NCBI RefSeq assembly: GCF_023715525.1
Contig: NZ_JAMBOG010000011.1
Span: 1-64,000, forward strand
Length of the DNA stretch: 64,000 nt
Source: Kocuria rosea
Lineage (GTDB): Bacteria > Actinomycetota > Actinomycetes > Actinomycetales > Micrococcaceae
Reading direction: 5' to 3'
The notes below the pieces were generated by a model, which made no database searches, was not told the DNA's origin, and was given only the letters and a program-made list of their open reading frames with translations. The position numbers and the translations under genes are program-made. This document shows, piece by piece, positions 52,135 to 63,379 of this stretch; within the stretch, counting starts at the first letter, position 1; every line of letters begins with the position of its first letter.

Positions 52135-52814
52135 CCGACGAGAACGGAGCAGCCATGACCGAGCACACCCCCCAGACCCGCACGCAGGACACCGTCCCGG
52201 CCACCCCCGCCGCCGCCTGGCAGCGGCTGCGGGAGGGCAACGCCCGCTTCGTGGCGGGCGAGTCCCTGCACCCCAACCAGGACGCGTCCCGCCGGCAGTC
52301 CGTGGCGGGAGGGCAGAACCCGTTCGCCGTCATCTTCGGCTGCTCCGACTCCCGCCTGGCCGCGGAGATCATCTTCGACCTCGGCCTCGGCGACGCCTTC
52401 GTGGTGCGCACCGCGGGACAGGTCATCGACGACGCCGTGCTGGGCTCGATCGAGTACGCCGTAGCCAACCTGGGGACGCCGCTGGTCATGGTGCTGGGCC
52501 ACGACTCCTGCGGCGCGGTCAGCGCCGCGCACGCGGCCGCGGGGTCCGGGGACATGCCCCGCGGGTTCCAGCGGGACCTGATCGAGCGGATCATGCCGTC
52601 CGTGCTCGACACCCGGCGCGAGGGCCACCACGACGTCAACTCGGCGGTCGTGGCGCACACCAAGCAGACCGCCTCCCGGCTGCTGGAGCAGTCCCGCATC
52701 ATCAACGAGGCCGTCTCGCGGGGCGAGGTCGCCGTCGTCGGCGTCTTCTACCACCTCCAGGACGGCGAGGCGGAGCTCGTCCACGGCCACGGGACCTGGC
52801 TGCCCGAGCGCTGA
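52131..52814 (+). CDS. Beta-class carbonic anhydrase
   Basis: 227 residues; interconverts CO2 and bicarbonate with zinc. Ligands and catalytic pair are in [11 protein letters not shown] (Cys, Asp, Arg) and LGHDSCGAV (His, Cys), with TAGQVIDD between. Two starts are possible: ATG 52131, which overlaps the upstream stop, or ATG 52155. It may supply bicarbonate for carboxylases, including PurK nearby (inference). Followed by a palindromic terminator. Confidence 0.95.
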   Translation: MTDENGAAMTEHTPQTRTQDTVPATPAAAWQRLREGNARFVAGESLHPNQDASRRQSVAGGQNPFAVIFGCSDSRLAAEIIFDLGLGDAFVVRTAGQVIDDAVLGSIEYAVANLGTPLVMVLGHDSCGAVSAAHAAAGSGDMPRGFQRDLIERIMPSVLDTRREGHHDVNSAVVAHTKQTASRLLEQSRIINEAVSRGEVAVVGVFYHLQDGEAELVHGHGTWLPER

Positions 52815-52832
52815 GCGCGCCATGGGCCCGTG

Positions 52833-52858
52833 ACGTCGGCCCGGGCCCGGGCCGACGT
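52833..52858 (+). terminator. Terminator after carbonic anhydrase gene
   Basis: A perfect 26-base palindrome without a separate loop, 19 bases after the stop and before fumC. Confidence 0.55.
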
Positions 52859-52895
52859 GCCGGGCGTCACCTCCGGCTGACCTACACTGAGGCCC

Positions 52896-54329
52896 ATGGC
52901 AAACACCACGGCTGCAACGACCGCAGACAACACCGAGTACCGCATCGAGCACGACACCATGGGCGAGGTCCGCGTCCCCGCGCAGGCCCTGTACCGTGCC
53001 CAGACCCAGCGCGCCGTCGAGAACTTCCCGATCTCCGGCAAGGCCCTGGAGCCCCAGCACATCGCGGCGCTGGCCCGGATCAAGAAGGCCGCGGCCCGGG
53101 CGAACGCGGAGCTGGGGGTGCTCGACGACGAGCGCGCCCGGGCCATCGCCGACGCCGCCGACCTGGTCGCCATGGGCGACTACGACGAGCACTTCCCCAT
53201 CGACGTGTTCCAGACCGGCTCCGGGACCTCCTCCAACATGAACACCAACGAGGTGCTCGCCACCCTCGCCAACCAGGCGCTCGAGGGCACCGGCGTGGAG
53301 GTCCACCCCAACGACCACGTCAACGCCTCGCAGTCCTCCAACGACGTCTTCCCGACCTCCGTGCACGTGGCGGTCACCGGCGCGCTGATCAACGACCTGA
53401 TCCCCGCCATGACCCAGCTGGCGGAGTCCCTGGAGCGCAAGGCCGCGGAGTTCAAGGACGTCGTGAAGTCCGGGCGCACGCACCTCATGGACGCCACCCC
53501 GGTCACCCTCGGCCAGGAGTTCGGCGGCTACGCGGCGCAGGTGCGCTACGGCATCGAGCGCGTGCAGGCCTCCCTGCCCCGCGTGGCCGAGGTCCCCCTG
53601 GGCGGCACGGCCGTGGGCACCGGCATCAACACCCCCGCTGGCTTCTCCGCCCGGGTGATCGAGCTGCTCGCCGAGGAGACCGGCCTGCCGCTGACCGAGG
53701 CCCGCAACCACTTCGAGGCCCAGGCCAACCGCGACGGACTGGTGGAGGCCTCCGGGCAGCTGCGCACCATCGCCTTCAGCTACATGAAGATCAACAACGA
53801 CCTGCGCTGGATGGGCTCCGGCCCGAACACCGGCCTGGGCGAGATCTTCATCCCCGACCTGCAGCCGGGCTCCTCGATCATGCCGGGCAAGGTGAACCCC
53901 GTGATCGCCGAGTCGACGATCCAGGTCTGCGCCCAGGTCGTGGGCAACGACGCCACCGTCGCCCTGTCCACCACCAACGGCGCCTTCGAGCTCAACGTGG
54001 GCATCCCGGTGATGGCCTCCAACTTGCTGGAGTCGATCCGCCTGCTCGCCAACTCCTCCCGCGTGATGGCGGAGAAGATGATCGACGGCATCGAGGCCAA
54101 CGTGGAGCGCTGCCGCTTCCTCGCCGAGGCGTCCCCGTCCATCGTGACCCCGCTGAACAAGGCCATCGGCTACGAGGCCGCCGCGAAGATCGCCAAGCAC
54201 GCGGTGGCGAACAAGATGACGGTGCGCGAGGCGACGATAGCCCTGGGCTACGTCGAGAACGGCTCGCTCACCGAGGAGCAGCTGGACAGCGCCCTGGACG
54301 TCACCACCATGACGGGCCCCAACGCCTGA
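52896..54329 (+). CDS. fumC: Class II fumarate hydratase
   Basis: 477 residues; hydrates fumarate to L-malate in the TCA cycle, with no iron-sulfur cluster. Signature [12 protein letters not shown] (about 328-339), [26 protein letters not shown] and [16 protein letters not shown] are all present. ATG 52896. It is separated from the carbonic anhydrase gene by 81 bases with its own likely promoter. Confidence 0.97.
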   Translation: MANTTAATTADNTEYRIEHDTMGEVRVPAQALYRAQTQRAVENFPISGKALEPQHIAALARIKKAAARANAELGVLDDERARAIADAADLVAMGDYDEHFPIDVFQTGSGTSSNMNTNEVLATLANQALEGTGVEVHPNDHVNASQSSNDVFPTSVHVAVTGALINDLIPAMTQLAESLERKAAEFKDVVKSGRTHLMDATPVTLGQEFGGYAAQVRYGIERVQASLPRVAEVPLGGTAVGTGINTPAGFSARVIELLAEETGLPLTEARNHFEAQANRDGLVEASGQLRTIAFSYMKINNDLRWMGSGPNTGLGEIFIPDLQPGSSIMPGKVNPVIAESTIQVCAQVVGNDATVALSTTNGAFELNVGIPVMASNLLESIRLLANSSRVMAEKMIDGIEANVERCRFLAEASPSIVTPLNKAIGYEAAAKIAKHAVANKMTVREATIALGYVENGSLTEEQLDSALDVTTMTGPNA

Positions 54330-54360
54330 CCCGCTCCCCGCACCGAGGGGCGTGCCCCCG

Positions 54361-54606
54361 TCAGGACGTCACGGCCGGGCCGGAGTCCTCGGACTTGGAC
54401 ATCCGCTTGATGAACTCGTGGCACCGGGCGGCGCGCTCGGAGTCCTGCGACATCACCTGCTCGAAGAACTCCGCGATGTCGTCCAGACCCGCGTTGCGGG
54501 CGTCGCGCACGTACTGGCCGTAGTCGTGCCCCGCCTTGAGCGAGTGGTACTGCACCGAGATCAGGTCGTAGGTCACGTCGTCGAAGCCGGTCTCGCCAGT
54601 GGCCAT
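54361..54606 (-). CDS. 81-residue helical protein of unknown function
   Basis: A small soluble protein, probably two or three helices, with many acidic and His residues (DLISVQYHSLKAGHDYGQYV, AEFFEQVMSQDSERAARCHEF). The E/H spacing recalls part of a ferritin-like bundle, but it is too short for one and I do not assign a function. It is very likely a real gene: AAGGAGG stands 5 bases before ATG 54606, and codon bias is normal. It converges on fumC with 31 bases between. Confidence 0.72.
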   Translation of the reverse strand: MATGETGFDDVTYDLISVQYHSLKAGHDYGQYVRDARNAGLDDIAEFFEQVMSQDSERAARCHEFIKRMSKSEDSGPAVTS

Positions 54607-54758
54607 GTCGGTCCTCCTTGCTCGTTCGTGCTCGTTGTCGATGGACGCTCCCGAGTCTAGGAGGGTGTGCGCCCGCTCACAAGTAAGCACGCTGTGTTTC
54701 CGGGACGGCGGCCCTCCGCGGGCCGCCGCCGGAGCCCGCCGTCGGACACTCCCAGGGA

Positions 54759-55229
54759 TCAGACGACGAAGCGGGCCCGGCCGTCGTGGGCGAGCGCCGC
54801 GTCCAGCCGCGCCCGCTGGAGCGGCGGCAGGGGCGGCGTCGCGTCCGGGGCGAACCAGCCGACCTCGAGCGACTCGTCGTCGTTGACCCGGGCCTGCCCG
54901 GAGACGTACCGGCAGCGGAAGGTGTGGTCGAGGAACTGGCACCGGTCACCGTTGGGGTACTGCACGGGCTCCCCCGCCCGGACCGCCACGAGGTCCTCCA
55001 CGACGGCGACGACGCCGGTCTCCTCCAGGCACTCGCGCACGGCCGTGACCGCCGGCTCCTCACCGGGCTCCACGATCCCGCTGACGAGCCCCCAGCGGCC
55101 GTTGTCGCTGCGCCGGGCCAGCAGCACCCGCCCGTCCTCGCGCAGCACCACGGCCGTGACCGCGGGCAGCCACAGCAGGTCGTGGCCGATCTTCTGCCGC
55201 AGGGCCAGGACGAATTCGGGGGTGGGCAC
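54759..55229 (-). CDS. Nudix hydrolase
   Basis: 156 residues; hydrolyses a nucleoside diphosphate linked to another group, substrate unknown. The Nudix box is complete: GIVEPGEEPAVTAVRECLEETG (about residues 51-72; G-x5-E-x7-R-E-x2-E-E-x-G). An extra N-terminal segment (FVLALRQKIGHDLLWLPAVTAVVL) is like that of many actinobacterial Nudix enzymes. GTG 55229 with GGAGG upstream is the best start; the frame to 55367 has no similarity. Confidence 0.92.
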   Translation of the reverse strand: MPTPEFVLALRQKIGHDLLWLPAVTAVVLREDGRVLLARRSDNGRWGLVSGIVEPGEEPAVTAVRECLEETGVVAVVEDLVAVRAGEPVQYPNGDRCQFLDHTFRCRYVSGQARVNDDESLEVGWFAPDATPPLPPLQRARLDAALAHDGRARFVV

Positions 55230-55482
55230 AGGCGTCCTCCAGGGCGGTGAGCGGTTCGGGGGCGGCCGTGCTCCGGCACTGCGAGCGGGGGCGCCGCCGT
55301 CGTCCGGGACACAGTACGCTCGGAGCACCGTCCCGGCCCGCGCCGGCGAGGCCATCCGGCGCCCCATTCATCACGGGTGCCGATGATCAAGGGTCGGAAA
55401 ACATCACTTTATCCAACCTGAGACGTGGAGCATAGTAGGGCTACAGTCGGGGCTTTCCATCCAAACCCACGGAGAACCACTC
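55230..55482. promoter_or_regulatory. Divergent region upstream of the permease gene
   Basis: 253 bases. The right part (55385-55450) is AT-richer (gaaaacatcactttatcc, catagtagggct) and probably carries the permease promoter. The ribosome-binding site is GGAGAA before ATG 55483. No operator was recognised. Confidence 0.4.
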
Positions 55483-56934
55483 ATGAGCGCACAGAATCCC
55501 AAGTCCGTCCTGCGGCGGATGCCCGTCGACCTCGTCGAGGAGGAGAGCAAGCACGGAGTGCTGAACAAGAGCCTGGGGCTGTGGCAGCTCACGGCCATTG
55601 GCGTCGGCGGCATCATCGGCGTCGGCATCTTCTCCCTGGCCGGGCTCGTGGCCCACGGCGATCCGGACAACCCCGGCGTCGGCCCCGCGGTCCTGATCTC
55701 CTTCCTGATCGCCGGCCTGGCCTCCGCCGCCGCCGCGCTGTCCTACGCCGAGTTCGCGGGCATGATCCCCCGCGCCGGGTCGGCCTACACCTACGGGTTC
55801 GTGGCGTTGGGCGAGATCATCGGCTGGTTCATCGGCTGGGACCTGCTGCTGGAGTACATCGCCATCGTCGCCGTCGTGGCCATCGGCATCTCCGGCTACG
55901 TCGAGGCGTTCCTGTCGGGCTTCGGCCTCGAGCTGCCCGTGTGGATGACCTCCACCCCCGACGAGGGCCAGGGCGGGATCATCAACCTCCCCGCCATCCT
56001 GATCTGCCTGCTCGTGACGTTCATCCTCAGCCGCGGCACCAAGACCTTCGGCCGCTTCGAGCTGATCGCGGTGGGCATCAAGATCCTGCTGATCCTGTTC
56101 ATCATCGGGCTGGGCGTGTTCTACATCAACACGGGCAACTACAACCCGTTCATGCCCACCGGGTTCGGCCCCGTGGTCACCGGGGCGGCGACCGTGTTCT
56201 TCGCGGTCTTCGGCTACGACGCCATGAGCACCGCCGCCGAGGAGGCCGAGGACGGCAAGAAGCACATGCCCAAGGCGATCATCCTCTCGCTGATCATCGC
56301 GATGATCCTCTACGTCGCCGCCACCCTGGTGCTGACCGGGATGCAGAACTACCGGGAGATCGACCCCGAGGCCGGCTTCGCCTCGGCGTTCTCCAGCGTG
56401 GGCCTGCCGGTGATCGCGACCATCATCTCGGTGTTCGCGGTGCTGTCGATCCTCACCGTGATGCTGACCTTCCTGCTGGGGGTGACCCGCGTGTGGTTCT
56501 CCATGAGCCGCGACGGCCTGCTGCCCGGCTGGTTCGCCCACACCGACCGCAACGGCACTCCGCAGCGCGTCACCTGGATTGCGGGGGTGGGTTCGGCGCT
56601 GCTGGCCGGGGTCTTCCCCATCCGGGCCGTGGCCGATTTGACCAACATCGGCATCCTCTCGGCGTTCGTCGTCGTGTGCGTCTCGGTGATCCTCTTCCGC
56701 TACACCCGTCCCGACACCCCGCGCACGTTCCGGCTGCCGCTGATGCCCTTTGTGCCCGCCTTCGGCGTGCTGGCCTCGCTGTTCCTGATGTTTCAGCTGC
56801 ACTGGGAGACCTGGGTCCGCTTCGGGGTGTGGCTGCTGATCGGGCTGGCCATCTACTTCTTCTACGGGCGCCGGCACTCGGTGCTCAACCCCGACAGCCC
56901 CAACTACCAGCACGACCTCGCCTCGCGCGGCTGA
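55483..56934 (+). CDS. APC-superfamily cationic amino-acid permease
   Basis: 483 residues with 12 membrane segments; imports amino acids by cation symport (CAT/YfnA-like). Seen are the family start LNKSLGLWQLTAIGVGGIIGVGIF (broken TM1 with GxGIF), YAEFAGMIPRAGSAYTYGF, and FFAVFGYDAMSTAAEEAEDGKKHMPKAI. The exact substrate is not clear. ATG 55483. A strong terminator follows before the convergent prepilin peptidase gene. Confidence 0.93.
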   Translation: MSAQNPKSVLRRMPVDLVEEESKHGVLNKSLGLWQLTAIGVGGIIGVGIFSLAGLVAHGDPDNPGVGPAVLISFLIAGLASAAAALSYAEFAGMIPRAGSAYTYGFVALGEIIGWFIGWDLLLEYIAIVAVVAIGISGYVEAFLSGFGLELPVWMTSTPDEGQGGIINLPAILICLLVTFILSRGTKTFGRFELIAVGIKILLILFIIGLGVFYINTGNYNPFMPTGFGPVVTGAATVFFAVFGYDAMSTAAEEAEDGKKHMPKAIILSLIIAMILYVAATLVLTGMQNYREIDPEAGFASAFSSVGLPVIATIISVFAVLSILTVMLTFLLGVTRVWFSMSRDGLLPGWFAHTDRNGTPQRVTWIAGVGSALLAGVFPIRAVADLTNIGILSAFVVVCVSVILFRYTRPDTPRTFRLPLMPFVPAFGVLASLFLMFQLHWETWVRFGVWLLIGLAIYFFYGRRHSVLNPDSPNYQHDLASRG

Positions 56935-56962
56935 TCCGCCCCAGCCCGCCCGACCCGGGCTA

Positions 56963-56991
56963 CGGCCCGGCGCACCCCGTGCGCCGGGCCG
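56963..56991. terminator. Bidirectional terminator between permease and prepilin peptidase
   Basis: A perfect 13-bp stem (56963-56975 with 56979-56991) with a 3-base loop between convergent genes. Confidence 0.75.
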
Positions 56992-57020
56992 CGGCCGTCC
57001 CCGCGACGCCGCCGCCGCGC

Positions 57021-57548
57021 TCACCGCACCAGCAGCAGCACCCCGAACGCTCCCGCGAGCATGGCCGGGCCGAAGGCCACCCGGGAGTCCGGGCCCGCCC
57101 GCCGCAGGGCCAGCAGCACGGCCGCCGCCAGCCCGCCCACGACGAAACCGGCCAGGGCGCCGAGCACGGCGTGCCCCACGGAGACGAAGCCCAGGCACAG
57201 GCCCAGCAGCCCGGAGAGCCGCACGTCGCCCATCCCCAGCCCGGCGGGGTGCAGCACCCGCAGCAGGACGTAGGTCCCGCCCACGAGCACCAGTCCCCAC
57301 AGCATCCACAGCACCCGCACCGGCTGCCCGCCCAGCAGGGCGCCCGCCCCCAGCAGCGCCCCGCACACGGGGTAGAGCGGGCGGACCACCCGGCCCGGGA
57401 GCAGGTGCTCCCGCACGTCCACCGCCCACAGCCACGCGCCCGCGACCGCCAGCACCACGAAGCCCGCCGCCGCGAGAACCCCGGCGGCCCACCCGGCGGC
57501 GTCCCCGCGGGCGAACTGCTCGCTCAGGAAGGCCGTCACACCCGGCAT
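57021..57548 (-). CDS. A24-family prepilin peptidase (CpaA/TadV-like)
   Basis: 175-residue membrane aspartyl protease that cleaves type IV or Flp pilin leaders. It has about six membrane segments. The two catalytic Asp are in VDVREHLLPGRV and GLGMGDVRLSG (the GxGD motif). It lacks the N-terminal methylase domain of full-length PilD, as in Tad-type enzymes. No pilin genes are in the window, so its substrates lie elsewhere. ATG 57548. Confidence 0.88.
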   Translation of the reverse strand: MPGVTAFLSEQFARGDAAGWAAGVLAAAGFVVLAVAGAWLWAVDVREHLLPGRVVRPLYPVCGALLGAGALLGGQPVRVLWMLWGLVLVGGTYVLLRVLHPAGLGMGDVRLSGLLGLCLGFVSVGHAVLGALAGFVVGGLAAAVLLALRRAGPDSRVAFGPAMLAGAFGVLLLVR

Positions 57549-57597
57549 CGTAGCGGCCGCGGCCGCCGCGGCGCCCTTCCGCGCCCGGTCCTGGGGA

Positions 57598-57626
57598 GGC
57601 CGCCGGCGCAGTGCCCGCCGGCGGCC
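57598..57626 (-). terminator. Terminator of the phoH-like gene
   Basis: A perfect 11-bp stem (57598-57608 with 57616-57626) and 7-base loop, directly downstream of the PhoH stop on its strand. Confidence 0.6.
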
Positions 57627-57638
57627 CCCGGCCCGCGC

Positions 57639-59018
57639 TCAGCCGTCCAGGTCGCCCAGCACCTCCGTGACGAGGGCCGCGATCGGCGAGCGCTCGGACC
57701 GCGTGAGCGTGACGTGCCCGAACAGGGGGTGGCCCTTGAGCGCCTCAACCACGGCGGTCACGCCGTCGTGGCGGCCGACCCGCAGGTTGTCGCGCTGGGC
57801 GACGTCGTGGGTCATGACGACCTTCGAGTTCTGCCCGATCCGGGACAGGACGGTGAGTAGCACGTTCTTCTCCAGCGACTGCGCCTCGTCGACGATCACG
57901 AACGCGTCGTGCAGGGACCGGCCGCGGATGTGGGTCAGCGGCAACACCTCAAGCATCCCGCGGTCGAGCACCTCCGCGACGACCTCCTGCGAGACGAGCG
58001 CGCCCAGGGTGTCGAAGACCGCCTGTCCCCAGGGGTTCATCTTCTCCTCCTCGGAGCCCGGCAGGTAGCCGAGCTCCTGCCCGCCCACCGCGTAGAGGGG
58101 CCGGAAGACCATGACCTTGCGGTGCTCGCGGCGCTCCATGACCGTCTCGAGGCCCGCGCACAGGGCGAGCGCGGACTTGCCCGTGCCGGCGCGCCCGCCC
58201 AGCGACACGATGCCTACCTCGGGGTCGAGCAGCAGGTCGATCGCGAGCCGCTGCTCGGCGGAGCGGCCGTTGACGCCGAAGACGTCCCGGTCCCCGCGCA
58301 CGATCCGCGACCGGCCGTCCGCGCGCACCCGGGCCAGGGCGTTGCCGCGCACCGAGTGCAGGGTCAGGCCCGTGTTCGCGGGCATCCGCTCCGTGCCGGG
58401 CACCGGGACGGGCTCGCCGTCGTAGAGGCGGGCGACGACCTCGTCGTCCACGTCGAGCTCCGCGGTGCCGGACCACTCGACGTCCGAGCCGACCCACTCG
58501 GCCCGGTACTCATCGGCCTCCAGGCCCAGGGCGGAGGCCTTCACCCGCATGGGCAAGTCCTTGGACACGACGCACACGTCCCTGCCCCCGTTGGCGAGGT
58601 TCAGGGCCACGGACAGGATCCGGGAGTCGTTGTCCTTGAGCCGGAAGCTCACCGGCAGCACGGAGTCCGAGGAGTGGTTGAGCTCGACGACGAGGCTGCC
58701 GCCCTCCTCCCCGATCGGCACCGGCCGGTTGAGCCCGTGGTGCTCCAGGCGCAGGTCGTCCAGCAGCCGCAGCGCCTGGCGGGCGAAGTAGCCGAGCTCG
58801 GGGTCGTGGCGCTTGCCCTCCAGCTCGGTGATGACGACGACGGGCAGCACGACCTCGTGCTCGGCGAAGCGCAGGATCGCCCGGGGGTCGGAGAGCAGGA
58901 CCGACGTGTCGATCACGTAGGAGCGCACCCCGGTGCGGGGTTCGGCGTCCGCGCTGACCTCGGCGCCCAGGGGGGAGGCGATGTCGACGATGCGCTCCGG
59001 GTTCTTCGAGATGCTCAT
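57639..59018 (-). CDS. PIN-PhoH (PhoH2/YlaK-like) RNase/helicase
   Basis: 459 residues joining a PIN RNase domain (about 30-165; [33 protein letters not shown]) to a PhoH ATPase (about 255-450; Walker [13 protein letters not shown], Walker [13 protein letters not shown]). PhoH2 proteins unwind and cut RNA and are linked to toxin-like RNA control. ATG 59018 is chosen since the family starts about 30 residues before the PIN strand; the frame reaches 59075. Its usual neighbour uppS lies upstream on the same strand. Confidence 0.93.
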   Translation of the reverse strand: MSISKNPERIVDIASPLGAEVSADAEPRTGVRSYVIDTSVLLSDPRAILRFAEHEVVLPVVVITELEGKRHDPELGYFARQALRLLDDLRLEHHGLNRPVPIGEEGGSLVVELNHSSDSVLPVSFRLKDNDSRILSVALNLANGGRDVCVVSKDLPMRVKASALGLEADEYRAEWVGSDVEWSGTAELDVDDEVVARLYDGEPVPVPGTERMPANTGLTLHSVRGNALARVRADGRSRIVRGDRDVFGVNGRSAEQRLAIDLLLDPEVGIVSLGGRAGTGKSALALCAGLETVMERREHRKVMVFRPLYAVGGQELGYLPGSEEEKMNPWGQAVFDTLGALVSQEVVAEVLDRGMLEVLPLTHIRGRSLHDAFVIVDEAQSLEKNVLLTVLSRIGQNSKVVMTHDVAQRDNLRVGRHDGVTAVVEALKGHPLFGHVTLTRSERSPIAALVTEVLGDLDG

Positions 59019-59147
59019 GGCGGCCCTTCCGACTCGGTCCGGCGGGCGGCGTCCTCGCCGTCCGCCTGAGGCCAACGTACGCAGACGGGACCCGCCGCGC
59101 GAGGGGAAACGGCGAACAGCGGGGAAATTGGCCGTGACCTGAGAGGG

Positions 59148-59909
59148 TCAGCCGCCGAAGCGGCGCTGCCGGGAGGCGTAGTCGCGCAGGGCCCGCAGGA
59201 AGTCGACCCGGCGGAAGGCCGGCCACAGGGCCTCGCAGAAGTAGTACTCGCTGTAGGCGGACTGCCACATCAGGAAGCCCGAGAGCCGCTGCTCCCCGGA
59301 GGTGCGGATCAGCAGATCCGGGTCCGGCTGGCCGCGGGTGTAGAGGTGCTGGGCGATGTCCTCGACCGACAGGCCCTGCGCGAGCTCCCGCAGGTCGGCG
59401 CCGGCGTCGAGGGCGTCGGTGAGGACCTCCCGGACGGCGTCGACGATCTCCTGGCGGCCCCCGTAGCCGACCGCGATGTTCAGGTGCGGGCCGGGATTGT
59501 CCGCCGTCCGGGCGGTGAGCTCGGCGAGGCGCGCGGCGAGCTGCGGGGGCAGCAGCTCGAGGGCCCCGACCGGCTGGACCCGGTACACGCCGGTCTCGGT
59601 GAGCGTGTCCATGAGGTCGGAGATGATCTCGAGCAGCGGCTCCAGTTCCGCGGCCGGGCGCTTGAGGTTCTCGGTCGAGAGGATGTAGAGGGTGACCACC
59701 TCGATGTCGAGCTCCCGGCACCAGCCCAGGAACTCCACGATCTTCTGGGCGCCCGCCGCGTGCCCGGCCGCGGTGGTCGTGCCGCACTGCCGGGCCCACC
59801 GGCGGTTGCCGTCGACGAGCACCCCGACGTGCTTGGGCAGGGTCCGCGGGTCGAGGCCGGCGGCGAGACGGCGCTCGTAGAACCGGTAGAGCGGATGCGG
59901 CTTCGCCAT
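59148..59909 (-). CDS. uppS: Isoprenyl transferase (cis-prenyl, UppS family)
   Basis: 253 residues; condenses isopentenyl diphosphate to make polyprenyl diphosphate, the lipid carrier for peptidoglycan and surface glycans. The catalytic loop is HVGVLVDGNRRWAR (Asp and the RxxxW group); LYILSTENLKR, LLIRTSGEQRLSGFLMWQSAYSE-type text (in parts) and FRRVDFLRALRDY are family marks. Actinobacteria often have two paralogues with different chain lengths, so the product (C15 or C50/55) is not certain. ATG 59909. It diverges from the hemolysin III gene. Confidence 0.93.
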   Translation of the reverse strand: MAKPHPLYRFYERRLAAGLDPRTLPKHVGVLVDGNRRWARQCGTTTAAGHAAGAQKIVEFLGWCRELDIEVVTLYILSTENLKRPAAELEPLLEIISDLMDTLTETGVYRVQPVGALELLPPQLAARLAELTARTADNPGPHLNIAVGYGGRQEIVDAVREVLTDALDAGADLRELAQGLSVEDIAQHLYTRGQPDPDLLIRTSGEQRLSGFLMWQSAYSEYYFCEALWPAFRRVDFLRALRDYASRQRRFGG

Positions 59910-60071
59910 CCGTGGTTCCTCCCGTGCTGTCGGTGGTGGGGGCGTGGTCCCCGGCGCCGGGGCCGGCGGGGGCACGGCGTCCAGCGGGCGGTCGGGGACC
60001 TCTCCTAAACTACCCGGTGGACGGTGCGGAGGACTGACACCGGGCGCAGGCACAGGAGGCGGGCGGGCACC

Positions 60072-60771
60072 ATGGAGCGCAGGCAGGGCACGGTCGGGCG
60101 GGCGGTCGAGCACCTCGAGGGCGCCGTCGAGCAGCGGATCGAGGACTTCCTCGAGCGCAAGCCCGCCTGGCGGGGATGGATCCACGCCAGCTTCACGCCC
60201 GTCGTCGTCGTCCTGGGCCTCGTGGCGATCCTCGTCGCCCCGACCACGGAGCTGCGCCTCGCGGCCGCCGTGTACGGCGTGACGGGGATCCTGCTCTTCG
60301 GCGTGTCGGCCATCTACCACCGCGCCTACTGGCCGCGGCGGCTGCACATGGTGCTGCGCCGGATGGACCACTCGAACATCGCCCTGCTGATCGCCGGGAC
60401 CTACACCCCGCTGGCGGTCGCGCTGCTGTCCCCGGGACAGTCCCGGGTGCTGCTGACCGTGATCTGGGCCTGCGCCGCGGGCCTCGTGCTGTTCCGCCTG
60501 CTGTGGACCCTCGCGCCCCGCTGGCTCTACACCCCCCTGTACGTGGTGATGGGCTGCCTCGCGGTCGGCTACCTCCCCCAGTTCTGGCAGGCCAGCCCCG
60601 CGGCGGCCGTGCTGACCGCCGCCGGCGGCGCCGCCTACATCGCCGGGGCGGTCGTCTACGGCACGAAGCGGCCCCGCCTGCTGCCCGAGGTGTTCAGCTT
60701 CCACGAGGTCTTCCACGCCTGCACGGTCGTGGGCTTCCTCCTGCACTACGCGGCGATCCTGCAGGCGGTGC

Positions 60772-60782
<11 letters not shown>
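60072..60782 (+). CDS. Hemolysin III / PAQR-family membrane protein
   Basis: 236 residues, seven membrane segments, of the hemolysin III (TrhA/YqfA) family, thought to control membrane fluidity; hemolysis is not shown for most members. Family His sites are SAIYHRAYW, RRMDHSNIALLIAGTYTP and FHEVFHACTVVGFLLHY. ATG 60072 has AGGAGG about 12 bases upstream. Its last 11 bases overlap the 3' end of the DUF255 gene on the other strand (60772-60782). Confidence 0.92.
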
Positions 60783-62931
<2,149 letters not shown>

Positions 62932-62990
62932 GGGGCGCTCCTTCGGGCTCGGGTCCTGCTCGCGGGCCCCCGGGGCGAGGGCCCCTCGTC

Positions 62991-63371
62991 TCAGCGCTGC
63001 CGGTCCCGCTCCTCGGGCCCGGCGGGTCCGGCCGCCTCGCCGGGTCCCGCCGGTGCAGCGGGCGGCGCCGGGGCGGCGGGGCCGGCGGGGGCCGGGCCCG
63101 CCCCGGCCCCCGCACGGCCGCCCAGCCCCTCCTCGGCGGCGCGGCGCTCGGCGTACTCCGCGCGGTAGCGCAGCCGCCGGTTGCGGCGGTTGAAGTCCAG
63201 GACGAGGAGGATCACGGCCACGGCGAGCAGCAGCGACATCAGGAACCCGACCAGCCCGGGCGTCACCTGGCTCGGGTCCAGGCCGGGCCGCAGGGTGCCC
63301 TCGTCGACGGGGTTCGGGGCGATCGCGGGCACCAGGGCCAGCAGGGTCATCGGGATCGGCACGGCGGTCAT
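62991..63371 (-). CDS. Small single-pass membrane protein downstream of mca
   Basis: Up to 126 residues. A membrane segment (TPGLVGFLMSLLLAVAVILLVLD in parts, about 37-59) is followed by a basic stretch NRRNRRLRYRAEYAERR and a Pro/Ala/Gly-rich tail. It may have a second, N-terminal hydrophobic part. Start: ATG 63371 abuts GAGGAG with no spacing, so GTG 63362, with AGGAG nine bases before it, is better placed; I give the longer form. It lies 8 bases after mca and is probably co-transcribed. Function unknown. Confidence 0.7.
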   Translation of the reverse strand: MTAVPIPMTLLALVPAIAPNPVDEGTLRPGLDPSQVTPGLVGFLMSLLLAVAVILLVLDFNRRNRRLRYRAEYAERRAAEEGLGGRAGAGAGPAPAGPAAPAPPAAPAGPGEAAGPAGPEERDRQR

Positions 63372-63379
63372 CTCCTCGC

